From Chryseobacterium gleum (lineage in GTDB: Bacteria; Bacteroidota; Bacteroidia; Flavobacteriales_D; Crocinitomicaceae), in assembly GCA_945888625.1 (NCBI GenBank), contig CAMDAH010000002.1, positions 157,419 through 221,418 on the forward strand: 64,000 nucleotides of DNA. The letters run 5' to 3'. Both the position numbers and the translations under genes were made by a program. Shown piece after piece: positions 26,155-33,950 of the stretch (the stretch's first letter is position 1; each line of letters opens with the position of its first letter). Below the pieces are notes generated by a model. The model saw only the letters and a program-made list of their open reading frames with translations, searched no databases and had not been told where the DNA came from.

Positions 26155-27111
26155 GTGAATTTCAGACTTATTATAATTTTATCTTTCCTTTTTTTGTTGT
26201 TGAACAGCATGCTTGTGACTGGTCAAAAAACAAAGAAAGTTTTAATCATCGGAATTGATGGTTGTCGTTCAGATGCTTTATTGAAGGCCAATACACCAAC
26301 AATTGACTCGTTAATTTCCATTGGATTATTTACTCAAAGTTCATGGCATTTGGGAAAAACTAAATCCGGACCTGGATGGTCGAGTATGTTAACAGGCGTT
26401 TGGGATGCGAAACATCGCGTGCACAACAACCGATTTTCGGGACATCAGTTCGAGAAATACCCTTTTTTTCCAGCATACCTTAAGGCCTTGGATAGCACGA
26501 TCAATAGCACTATAATCATAAGTTGGAAATCGCTAGCAAACCTTGCGCCGAAATTTGGTTGGGATCAAAGTATTTTCGCATACAACGACGAAGAATGTTT
26601 GCAAAAGACCTTACAGTGCCTTTCAACCCGAGATCCAGAAATCATTATGGTACATTTTAATGATGTAGACCACATTGGGCACCTTAGTGGTTTTGAACTT
26701 GACAACCCAAGATATATCAAAGCAATTGAAGGGTTAGATGAAAAAATAAAACGCCTGTTCTATTACCTTAATAACCGCCCTAATTTTACCAATGAAGATT
26801 GGTTAATACTCTCGTCCACCGACCACGGAGGAACAAAGCATGGGCATTCCAATAGTAGTGTAATGGAACGTAAAATTTGGTGGTTGGGTGTGAATTCAGC
26901 ACTGCCTAAAGGTCAGCTAATTTCACAAGATCCGGGTTCATTTTATTACCCGGAAGTTCCTTTCTGTAGCCATGCTCAAACGCCAACACCCTATATTGTA
27001 GATATTGCAGCAACTGCCTTAGATTTTCTCATGCCCAATTCAAAGGAATTACCCTTAACTTTGGAAGGCAAATCATGGCTTAATAAACCTATTTCTAATG
27101 CGAAAAATTGA
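26155..27111 (+). CDS. Exported alkaline-phosphatase-superfamily hydrolase without sorting domain
   Basis: This 318-residue protein has a GTG start and a signal peptide ending at about SMLVTGQ. Its core aligns with the T9SS enzyme at 23439: VLIIGIDGCRSDALLKANTPTIDSLI, KSGPGWSSMLTGVWDAKHRV, NDVDHIGHLSGFELDNPRYI and STDHGGTKHGHSNSS. The D, Ser/Thr, D-x-x-G-H, D-H and H ligands are all in place. With no sorting domain it should stay in the periplasm. Embedded upstream of phnX and overlapping it by 14 nt, it could split a phosphonate ester or phosphonolipid head group to release an aminoalkylphosphonate. Phosphonoacetate hydrolase belongs to the same superfamily, so C-P cleavage is a second possibility. 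Confidence 0.88.
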   Translation: MNFRLIIILSFLFLLLNSMLVTGQKTKKVLIIGIDGCRSDALLKANTPTIDSLISIGLFTQSSWHLGKTKSGPGWSSMLTGVWDAKHRVHNNRFSGHQFEKYPFFPAYLKALDSTINSTIIISWKSLANLAPKFGWDQSIFAYNDEECLQKTLQCLSTRDPEIIMVHFNDVDHIGHLSGFELDNPRYIKAIEGLDEKIKRLFYYLNNRPNFTNEDWLILSSTDHGGTKHGHSNSSVMERKIWWLGVNSALPKGQLISQDPGSFYYPEVPFCSHAQTPTPYIVDIAATALDFLMPNSKELPLTLEGKSWLNKPISNAKN

Positions 27112-27904
27112 CACCATCATTTTTGATTGGGCGGGTACCTTAGTAGATTTTGGGTGCATGGCTCCAGTTAAGGTCTTTATTGAAGTTTTTAGGGAAGTAG
27201 GCATAGAAATTACGGAAGCCGAAGCACGCGAACCCATGGGCCTCAGTAAGCGTCAGCATATTATAGCCATTATAAAACAACCGCGTGTGCAACAATTATG
27301 GATAGAACATTTCGGTGAACCTGCAACGAAGCGGGATATTGATATACTATACAAAGCATTTGAGCCGAAACTTTTAGCCTCGGTTTCAGACTACGTTGAA
27401 CTCATTCCTGGCGTAGTTGAGACCTTGAACAAATTGCGAAAGCAAGGCATTAAAATCGGTTCTACCAGCGGTTACAGCCGCCAAGTGCTGGATAAAATCA
27501 TCTCATTGGCCCAAGCACAAGGCTTGGAGTTAGATTACTCTGTTGCAGGAGATGAATGCAAGGAAGGAAGGCCATCTCCCTTTATGATTTTTAGAAACAT
27601 GGAACATTTCAGTACCTATCACACAGATTCCGTGATCAAAGTAGGTGATACGGTTTCCGACATCGAAGAAGGATTGAATGCGGGGGTATGGACTGTGGCT
27701 GTTATTACAGGTAATGAAATTGGAATGTCGAACGGCGATTGGACTGCGCTATCCACTGAGAAAAAGGAAGAAATAATGCATCACGCCAAGGATAATTTTA
27801 ATCGTTACGGTGCACATTTCATCTTAAAAGACCTGAACAGACTCATAGAAGTTATCGAAGAAATTAATCTGATTTTAATTTGTGAAACCAATAATCAATA
27901 CTAA
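27098..27904 (+). CDS. phnX: Phosphonoacetaldehyde hydrolase (phosphonatase)
   Basis: This 268-residue HAD enzyme cleaves the C-P bond of phosphonoacetaldehyde to acetaldehyde and phosphate in the cytoplasm. The nucleophile is Asp10 in IIFDWAGTLVDFGC, with Ala rather than Asp two residues later, which separates phosphonatases from other HAD phosphatases. The Schiff-base Lys is K51 in MGLSKRQHI, corresponding to Lys53 of the Bacillus enzyme. STSGYSRQVLD is motif II, and KVGDTVSDIEEGLNAGVWTVAV is the metal-binding motif IV. Length and motifs are complete. The expected partner phnW (aminoethylphosphonate transaminase) is absent from the window; the FAD oxidoreductase two genes on may supply the aldehyde instead. 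Confidence 0.96.
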   Translation: MRKIDTIIFDWAGTLVDFGCMAPVKVFIEVFREVGIEITEAEAREPMGLSKRQHIIAIIKQPRVQQLWIEHFGEPATKRDIDILYKAFEPKLLASVSDYVELIPGVVETLNKLRKQGIKIGSTSGYSRQVLDKIISLAQAQGLELDYSVAGDECKEGRPSPFMIFRNMEHFSTYHTDSVIKVGDTVSDIEEGLNAGVWTVAVITGNEIGMSNGDWTALSTEKKEEIMHHAKDNFNRYGAHFILKDLNRLIEVIEEINLILICETNNQY

Positions 27905-27907
27905 CCT

Positions 27908-29161
27908 ATGAAAACAGTTACAATTTTATTTTTTACAGCCTTTAGTTACGGAATTATGGCGCAATGCCAACCGAGTCCTGCAATTACTAACATTTACCAA
28001 CCCATTGGTGCACTAAACTCACCTAGCGGTGGGCTGCTTACCCCTTCGAACTTTTATGCGAGTCCTGGACAACCCTTTAGCCAAGTGGTTACGGCAATGG
28101 CTCCTGAACAATTGACGGTTGCTAACCCTTTAGGATTTCCACCGACCATTACGGTCAATGTCAATTGGATTAGAGTAACGAACATTCAAAATCTTCCTTC
28201 ATGGGTATCCTATCAATGTGGTGGGCAACTTGACCCCTCGGATCCGTGCAAAATGGCTTATCCAACATGGAGTTGCGTAAACGCCTATGCCAATACCGCA
28301 AATGGAACAGTACCCTTGAATGAAGTTCCAGGGAGTGTGTATTCGCTAGAAGTCATTGTTGACGCAAATGCGACTATTCTTGGCACCCAATCGAATTACA
28401 ACGGAGGAAACATCAGCTTGTATATTTTAAATAGTTTGGTCAATAGCCTTTCCTTTGATTCTTGTAACGGAGGAACAATAAGCACTACTACTTCAGGGGG
28501 ATTTAACGATCCAGGAGCCTACGTTTACACATGGAGTAACGGACAACAAACACCTCAAATCAGTAACTTACAAAACGGGTGGTACACCTGTACAGTGTTG
28601 GACCAAGCCACAGGATGGGTTACTACCGATAGCGTTTTAGTAAGTGGGATTCAGCCCGTAATACTAGTGAACGATATTGCCGTAACGCAACCTACAAACA
28701 CTAACAATGGCGCAATCAACGTTGCAGTAAGTGGGGGAAATGCTCCATTTAGCTATGCTTGGAGCGGTCCTAATGGTTTCACCGCTTCCACTTCCTCTAT
28801 CACTAATTTGTTTGGAGGTACTTACATCTTGACTGTTACAGATGCCTCGGGTTGCGTTGCTACCAAAACGTATTTTTTAAGTGCTTTGGGCATTTCAAAT
28901 AATTCTATAGGACACATTAAGTTATTTCCAAACCCTGCAAATGATTACATTATCGTAAAAGGATTAAAAAGCTCAGAAGCAACCGTTGAAATCGCCATTT
29001 ATTCTTTAGATGGTGCTCGTGTAGCGATGAAAACCTATCACGTAAATGACTCGAAAGTTCAGATTGAAACAGCTGAGTTGGCCGATGGAAAGTACATGCT
29101 TGAAATAATACAATCCAACTTAAGTATTTTCAGGCCTTTTGTTATTAAGCACATGGAATGA
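27908..29161 (+). CDS. T9SS-secreted SprB-repeat protein within the phosphonate operon
   Basis: This 417-residue protein has a signal peptide (KTVTILFFTAFSYGIMAQ). The 140-residue N-terminal domain (NIYQPIGALNSPSGGLLTPSNFYASPGQPFSQVVTAMA, then TVNVNWIRVTNIQNLPSWVSYQCGG) is unknown to me, but its lipid-free, Gly/Pro/Asn-rich composition suits a surface domain. SprB-like repeats follow (INVAVSGGNAPFSYAWSGPNGF, then GGTYILTVTDASGC). A type A sorting domain ends it (LFPNPANDYIIVKG, ending RPFVIKHME). It sits 3 nt after phnX and overlaps the next gene by 4 nt, so it is part of the operon. A role as a surface substrate-capture protein, filling a SusD-like niche, is a guess from position. Confidence 0.8.
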   Translation: MKTVTILFFTAFSYGIMAQCQPSPAITNIYQPIGALNSPSGGLLTPSNFYASPGQPFSQVVTAMAPEQLTVANPLGFPPTITVNVNWIRVTNIQNLPSWVSYQCGGQLDPSDPCKMAYPTWSCVNAYANTANGTVPLNEVPGSVYSLEVIVDANATILGTQSNYNGGNISLYILNSLVNSLSFDSCNGGTISTTTSGGFNDPGAYVYTWSNGQQTPQISNLQNGWYTCTVLDQATGWVTTDSVLVSGIQPVILVNDIAVTQPTNTNNGAINVAVSGGNAPFSYAWSGPNGFTASTSSITNLFGGTYILTVTDASGCVATKTYFLSALGISNNSIGHIKLFPNPANDYIIVKGLKSSEATVEIAIYSLDGARVAMKTYHVNDSKVQIETAELADGKYMLEIIQSNLSIFRPFVIKHME

Positions 29162-29850
29162 TAAATAATTTTCCAAAAGGAATAGAACTCTTCGTTTTTG
29201 ATATGGCGGGGACAACGGTTGACGAAACCTTTGCGGTTCATGATGCCTTAATTGCAGCATTCGCCAGCGTTGGAAAAAACATCACTCGGAACCAAGCGAA
29301 CCTTTCGGTCGGCGTACCAAAACCTTTGGGAATTGAGTCCATTTTAATAGCTTTCTTTGAACCTGCCAGCTCCGATGAAGTATATAAACTTCACAATAAA
29401 TTTCTCGAAAATATCAATAAATATTACTTGGAAAAACAAATTCAGCCCACTGAAGGAACGCTTGAACTATTCCAAGCACTGCGATCTAAAGGCATAAAAA
29501 TAATGTTAGATACCGGCTTTTCAAGTACCACAGCGGATATCATTATTCAACGTTTAGGATGGGAAGCCCTTATTGATGGGAGAGTTTGCAGCGACGAAGT
29601 ACCAAACGGAAGACCTCATCCCGATATGATTTATCAGGCCATGGAACAGTGTGGAATTCAACATCCAAACCATGTTGTAAAAGTAGGCGATACACCAGTC
29701 GATATCCAACAAGGGAAAAATGCAAATTGCGCTTACATCATTGCTGTGGATGCAGGAACTTTTCCCAAAGAGTCTTTAGAAGCTGAAAACCCTGATTTGA
29801 TCGTAAAAAAATTGAATGAAATCATCCCTCTTATTGAAGCCCATGTATGA
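29158..29850 (+). CDS. Phosphonatase-like HAD hydrolase
   Basis: This 230-residue protein is close to the phosphonatase-like hydrolase family (remembered as TIGR03351), which is often linked to phosphonate gene clusters. The nucleophile Asp15 lies in LFVFDMAGTTVDE with Ala at +2, as in PhnX. The cap contains VGVPKPLGIESI, where K55 lines up with the PhnX Schiff-base Lys. Motif II is DTGFSSTTAD, and motif IV is KVGDTPVDIQQGKNANCA. It may act on an aldehyde analogue of phosphonoacetaldehyde, such as a hydroxylated or homologous compound. It overlaps both the SprB-repeat gene (4 nt) and the FAD oxidoreductase gene (8 nt). Confidence 0.88.
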   Translation: MINNFPKGIELFVFDMAGTTVDETFAVHDALIAAFASVGKNITRNQANLSVGVPKPLGIESILIAFFEPASSDEVYKLHNKFLENINKYYLEKQIQPTEGTLELFQALRSKGIKIMLDTGFSSTTADIIIQRLGWEALIDGRVCSDEVPNGRPHPDMIYQAMEQCGIQHPNHVVKVGDTPVDIQQGKNANCAYIIAVDAGTFPKESLEAENPDLIVKKLNEIIPLIEAHV

Positions 29851-31012
29851 TATAGCAATAATTGGTAGCGGTGTCTTGGGAAGTTTTCACGCATTTCATG
29901 CGGCGAAGGTTGGATTGCGCGTTGCCGTCTTTGAAAAAGACTTAATGCCCATGGAATCGAGCGTTCGTAACTTCGGGCAAGTGGTACCATCTGGGTTTGC
30001 TCCAGGACGATGGCATTATTACGGAAGATATTCCACCAAACTTTATCTCGACTTACAGCAAAAAATAGGCATTGGAGTGCGTAATAACGGTTCGGTTTAC
30101 CTCGCAAACACCGCTTGTGAAGCCCAGCTATTGGATGCCTTGCACGAGAGCTTCAACCAAGTAAATTATTCGTCGGAACCGATGAATCAGCAGCAAGTTT
30201 TATCCCGATGGTCGTCCATGAAAAAGGACTATGTTCGAAGTGGCCTATTTTTCCCTCAGGAAGTTTCTGTGGATCCGCGCATCATGATTCACAGAATTCA
30301 CGGGTACATGATCGAACAAATGGGTGTGGACATGCATTTTCTTTCCCCCGTTATCGAATTGAACGACCGTGGTGATAAGGTTGAAATTTCCACGAGTAAT
30401 GGAAAAAAAATTCAAGCGAAACAGGTGATTGTTTGCAATGGCCGAGATTTTAAAATACTATTTCCTGAGCTCTTTAACACTTCTGATATCGAGGTGTGTA
30501 AACTTGCCATGATGGTGACAAAACCTATGCCCGAAATTGAACTCAAAGGAAATATTCTTACCGGTCTCACGATTCGTCGTTATGAAAGTTTCAAAGCGTT
30601 ACCCGAGTATTCCAACCTCCTTCCGGATCCAAAACATGAACCTTTGTTAAAGGAAGGAATCCACCTATTATTCAAACAGCGGATGGACGGCAGCATCGTG
30701 ATTGGGGATTCACACCACTACCGAGATGTCAGAGAAAGTGATGCCTTGGGCTTTGATTACGAAACTCAAGTGGGAGATATGATTCTCAAAGCTGCACAAG
30801 AAATTATCCAACTACCCCATTGGGAACTTGCCGCACAATGGAATGGATTCTATGCACAAATGAAAGGAAAGGCTGAAATCTTTGACCAAGCTCACTCTGA
30901 AAATATCCGAGTTATATGTGCCATTGGTGGTAAAGGAATGACTGCATCAGCTGGATATGCCAAAGAATCGATTGAACGTAGTTTTAACCTAAGCCTCCCT
31001 AACTATGAGTAG
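29843..31012 (+). CDS. FAD-dependent amine oxidoreductase of phosphonate clusters
   Basis: This protein has 389 residues from the ATG at 29843, which overlaps the previous stop; the dinucleotide motif YDIAIIGSGVLGSFHAFHAAKVGLRVAVFEKD begins immediately. SSVRNFGQVVPSGF is the flavin-contact region of the DAO-like family (remembered as TIGR03364) that co-occurs with phosphonatase-like hydrolases. The closing AIGGKGMTASAGYAKE is the C-terminal FAD-binding stretch. Members of such recurring flavoenzymes have been reported, as I recall, to oxidise 2-aminoethylphosphonate or its N-methyl form to phosphonoacetaldehyde. It would then feed phnX and replace phnW. The next gene overlaps by 8 nt. Confidence 0.87.
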   Translation: MYDIAIIGSGVLGSFHAFHAAKVGLRVAVFEKDLMPMESSVRNFGQVVPSGFAPGRWHYYGRYSTKLYLDLQQKIGIGVRNNGSVYLANTACEAQLLDALHESFNQVNYSSEPMNQQQVLSRWSSMKKDYVRSGLFFPQEVSVDPRIMIHRIHGYMIEQMGVDMHFLSPVIELNDRGDKVEISTSNGKKIQAKQVIVCNGRDFKILFPELFNTSDIEVCKLAMMVTKPMPEIELKGNILTGLTIRRYESFKALPEYSNLLPDPKHEPLLKEGIHLLFKQRMDGSIVIGDSHHYRDVRESDALGFDYETQVGDMILKAAQEIIQLPHWELAAQWNGFYAQMKGKAEIFDQAHSENIRVICAIGGKGMTASAGYAKESIERSFNLSLPNYE

Positions 31013-33950
31013 TTTTTTGCGTTTTTTAGCAACTCTTTTATTCGTTTCCTTATTGAACCCAAGTTTCGGACAAACAGGAAATGTTGAAGGCGTCATTTGG
31101 GATGATAGAGGACCTACACCCGGAATCATCGTTACCTTGTTAAATGAAGAGCAATTTAAAGCACAGAGCGATTTAGATGGAAGGTTTTTATTCTCAAATA
31201 TCCCTGTGGGAACTTATTCCTTAAGGATAGAAACTTACGGGTACAACGAATACCTGCAAACCGTTTCAGTATCCGAAAAAAACACACTTAGATTACCTAA
31301 AATTCAGTTGATCGAGGGGAAACAATATCAGGAAATCACCATAAGTTTTTTGTCCAAAGTTTCCGAACAAAAGGCCATTAATCTCGTTAAGAATTCACCA
31401 TCAGTGGTCAGCATCGTTTCCGCAGACATCATTGCCAAGCTCCCCAATAAAAATGCCTCGGATGTGGTTGCACGTGTGCCAGGAGCCTCTCTTACCCGAA
31501 ATAAAGGAGAGGGAAGCAATATTTCCCTTCGTGGAACACCCATCGATTGGACCGCAACCTTTTTGAACGGAGACCGACTTCCTGTGGCGGATGAGGAAAA
31601 TCCGACACGTTCTTTTGAATTCGAAATTCTACCTGCAGACATGATCGAGTATGTTTTTGTTTCAAAATCCACAACACCGGATATGGAATCGGATCAAATT
31701 GGGGGCTGCATTAATTTCATTTCTCGTTCTACCATAACTTCGAAAACTTTTAAACTGAATTTAGCTGGAGGCTATAACGCTTTGGCGCAAAAACCCCTTG
31801 GAACTCTTAATTTTTTATGGGGTAATCGAAGTAAAAATAAAAAATGGAGTTTCTTGGTCAACGGAACCAATTATGGGCGATATTATGCGGCAGATGTGTT
31901 CAAACTCATTTATGGAAGTAATTTTAACCATAGCTTAAACCGCTATGAATTAAGAAAATACGAAGGAACGCGTATAAATACCGCGGCGAATGCTGCATTA
32001 GAATTCCAACCGAACCCCAATTTTAAAATTGGAACTCACTTGATTTACAGTTATATGCAAGACGATAAATACCAGAAAAAACAAAGCTACAACTGGTACG
32101 AAGGATCAGGACAACGCATTCGCTTGCAAAACATTCACGGGAAATTAAACAGACAATTTTTTGGAGGAGATATTTATTCGGAATGGAAAATAACCCCTGC
32201 CTTGATTTTATTCACAAAGGTGACGCACTACGACAATCAATTTTGGTATGGAAACATTCCATTTGAGAAAAATGACGCTCGAAACGGTTATTTCATCAAC
32301 GAATTTATTAGCCCCTTGCTTCAGTTTACGGACCAATCCTATGTAAGTTTATATGGAGGCACCATTGACCCGAACGATCCTGGGGGCTTTCCTGCAAAAC
32401 TTATCGGACCGGATGACCCTTATGGCAACGGTGACAATCCCAACAATCTACAACCGCAGTACGCCACTATTTTTGGAGGCCAACCTCTGCGTGCCGACGA
32501 TTTCGAATATTACCGAAGTTATACGGAAATCAATAAAACCAAAGAACGGGATTTGGTGGTTGCACAAACGAATCTGTCGTATGTCATTAATCCCCATCTC
32601 AAATTTAAGATAGGCACAAAATTAAGGCAGAAGGAAGGATCTCGAAGCATAAGCAAACACGAATGGTTTAAGGATTATTCTATACCGGGGAACAACAACC
32701 CATTCTTATTAAAAGATTTTGCACAAGAGTTGTTTTCCTCCAACCCAAACGGATATTTGGCCCCATTAGGAGCCAATTACGAAGGACAATTCTATCCGTT
32801 TCAAGACCGCCAAGAAATATCCTCTTTTTTAATCGACTCGGCCTATTTGTTACGGGAAATGCCCATGAATAAATTAAACCAAGAATATTACCAATGGGTA
32901 GGTTCTAATTATTCCTATTCCGAATTTCAATCTGGTTCCTACCTAATGGCCGATTGGAACATTAACAAATTATCCTTGGTGGGTGGCTTTCGTTACGAAT
33001 ATACCCGTTTCAATGAGGTATCAGACACCTTAACCGCTGCACTTGCCTTTGACTCCTTAACGGGAAGTCAATATAATATCCCAGAAGCAAGAAGTGTTTC
33101 TCGATCCTATGCTTTCCTGCTGCCCTCGCTTAACATCACTTATCGGATGAACGATAAAATCAACCTTCGCTTAGCCTTTTCACAAGGGATGAAACGTCCT
33201 AACTTCGAACAAACAAAACCCGGATTTGCAATGATTCGATACACGGATTTGGTATATATTTTCGGAAACCCTAATTTAAAGCCTACCTATGCCTTCAATT
33301 ACGATGCGGCTTTTGAGTACTTTTGGCCCGGTAAAGGAATGTTCTCAGTGGCTTTATTTTACAAAGACGTTTACGACCATATTTTTACCGTGACGACTGC
33401 AGATATCGATCCTTTTTCAGGAATAATGGTAAAAAAATATCGAAATGCTTCGCGAGCCACGGTTTATGGTTTAGAGTTAAATATTATTCGTAAATTCGAT
33501 TTTCTTCCAGGGTTTTTGTCCGGTTTTGGTACGAATTCAAACATTACCCTTTCCGATTCAAGGATGGAAATTCCAGGGCGCCCAACAGTCCAAAAAATGA
33601 CCGAACAAACTCCATTAGTGTTTAATTTAGGCTTGGTTTACGAATACAAGAAATGGATAGGACGAGCCACCTTCAATTACATTGGGAAACAACTGAAAGA
33701 AGTGAATTTAGCCTCTATTGTTGGTATTGGTCTGATGCACTTAGACGATGATTTTGATACTTATTCTAACGCTATGACTAATCTTGATGTACAACTTTCC
33801 TATCAAATAACCCCCAAATTGAGTATTTACTTGGAAGGAATGAATATGCTAAATTCTCCCGAACGCAAGTATATCGGTAAGGAATGGCGGCATTTGCGTA
33901 TGGAATATTATGGGTTCCGATGTCAGTTCGGTTTTCGCTTGGATCTATGA
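31005..33950 (+). CDS. TonB-dependent receptor 1 of the phosphonate operon
   Basis: This 981-residue outer-membrane transporter has a signal peptide (residues 1-22, ending NPSFGQ), then an N-terminal carboxypeptidase-regulatory-like beta sandwich (GNVEGVIWDDRGPTPGIIVTLLNEE). The plug begins near SVVSIVSADIIAKLPNKNASDVVARVPGASLTRNKGEGSNISLRG and contains the N-terminal half of the TonB-receptor signature. The rest is a 22-strand barrel ending RMEYYGFRCQFGFRLDL. It lacks the SusC-type helix and has no SusD partner. It is presumably the energised importer of the phosphonate or its glycoconjugate. It is followed immediately by a paralog sharing ATGA. Confidence 0.93.
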   Translation: MSSFLRFLATLLFVSLLNPSFGQTGNVEGVIWDDRGPTPGIIVTLLNEEQFKAQSDLDGRFLFSNIPVGTYSLRIETYGYNEYLQTVSVSEKNTLRLPKIQLIEGKQYQEITISFLSKVSEQKAINLVKNSPSVVSIVSADIIAKLPNKNASDVVARVPGASLTRNKGEGSNISLRGTPIDWTATFLNGDRLPVADEENPTRSFEFEILPADMIEYVFVSKSTTPDMESDQIGGCINFISRSTITSKTFKLNLAGGYNALAQKPLGTLNFLWGNRSKNKKWSFLVNGTNYGRYYAADVFKLIYGSNFNHSLNRYELRKYEGTRINTAANAALEFQPNPNFKIGTHLIYSYMQDDKYQKKQSYNWYEGSGQRIRLQNIHGKLNRQFFGGDIYSEWKITPALILFTKVTHYDNQFWYGNIPFEKNDARNGYFINEFISPLLQFTDQSYVSLYGGTIDPNDPGGFPAKLIGPDDPYGNGDNPNNLQPQYATIFGGQPLRADDFEYYRSYTEINKTKERDLVVAQTNLSYVINPHLKFKIGTKLRQKEGSRSISKHEWFKDYSIPGNNNPFLLKDFAQELFSSNPNGYLAPLGANYEGQFYPFQDRQEISSFLIDSAYLLREMPMNKLNQEYYQWVGSNYSYSEFQSGSYLMADWNINKLSLVGGFRYEYTRFNEVSDTLTAALAFDSLTGSQYNIPEARSVSRSYAFLLPSLNITYRMNDKINLRLAFSQGMKRPNFEQTKPGFAMIRYTDLVYIFGNPNLKPTYAFNYDAAFEYFWPGKGMFSVALFYKDVYDHIFTVTTADIDPFSGIMVKKYRNASRATVYGLELNIIRKFDFLPGFLSGFGTNSNITLSDSRMEIPGRPTVQKMTEQTPLVFNLGLVYEYKKWIGRATFNYIGKQLKEVNLASIVGIGLMHLDDDFDTYSNAMTNLDVQLSYQITPKLSIYLEGMNMLNSPERKYIGKEWRHLRMEYYGFRCQFGFRLDL

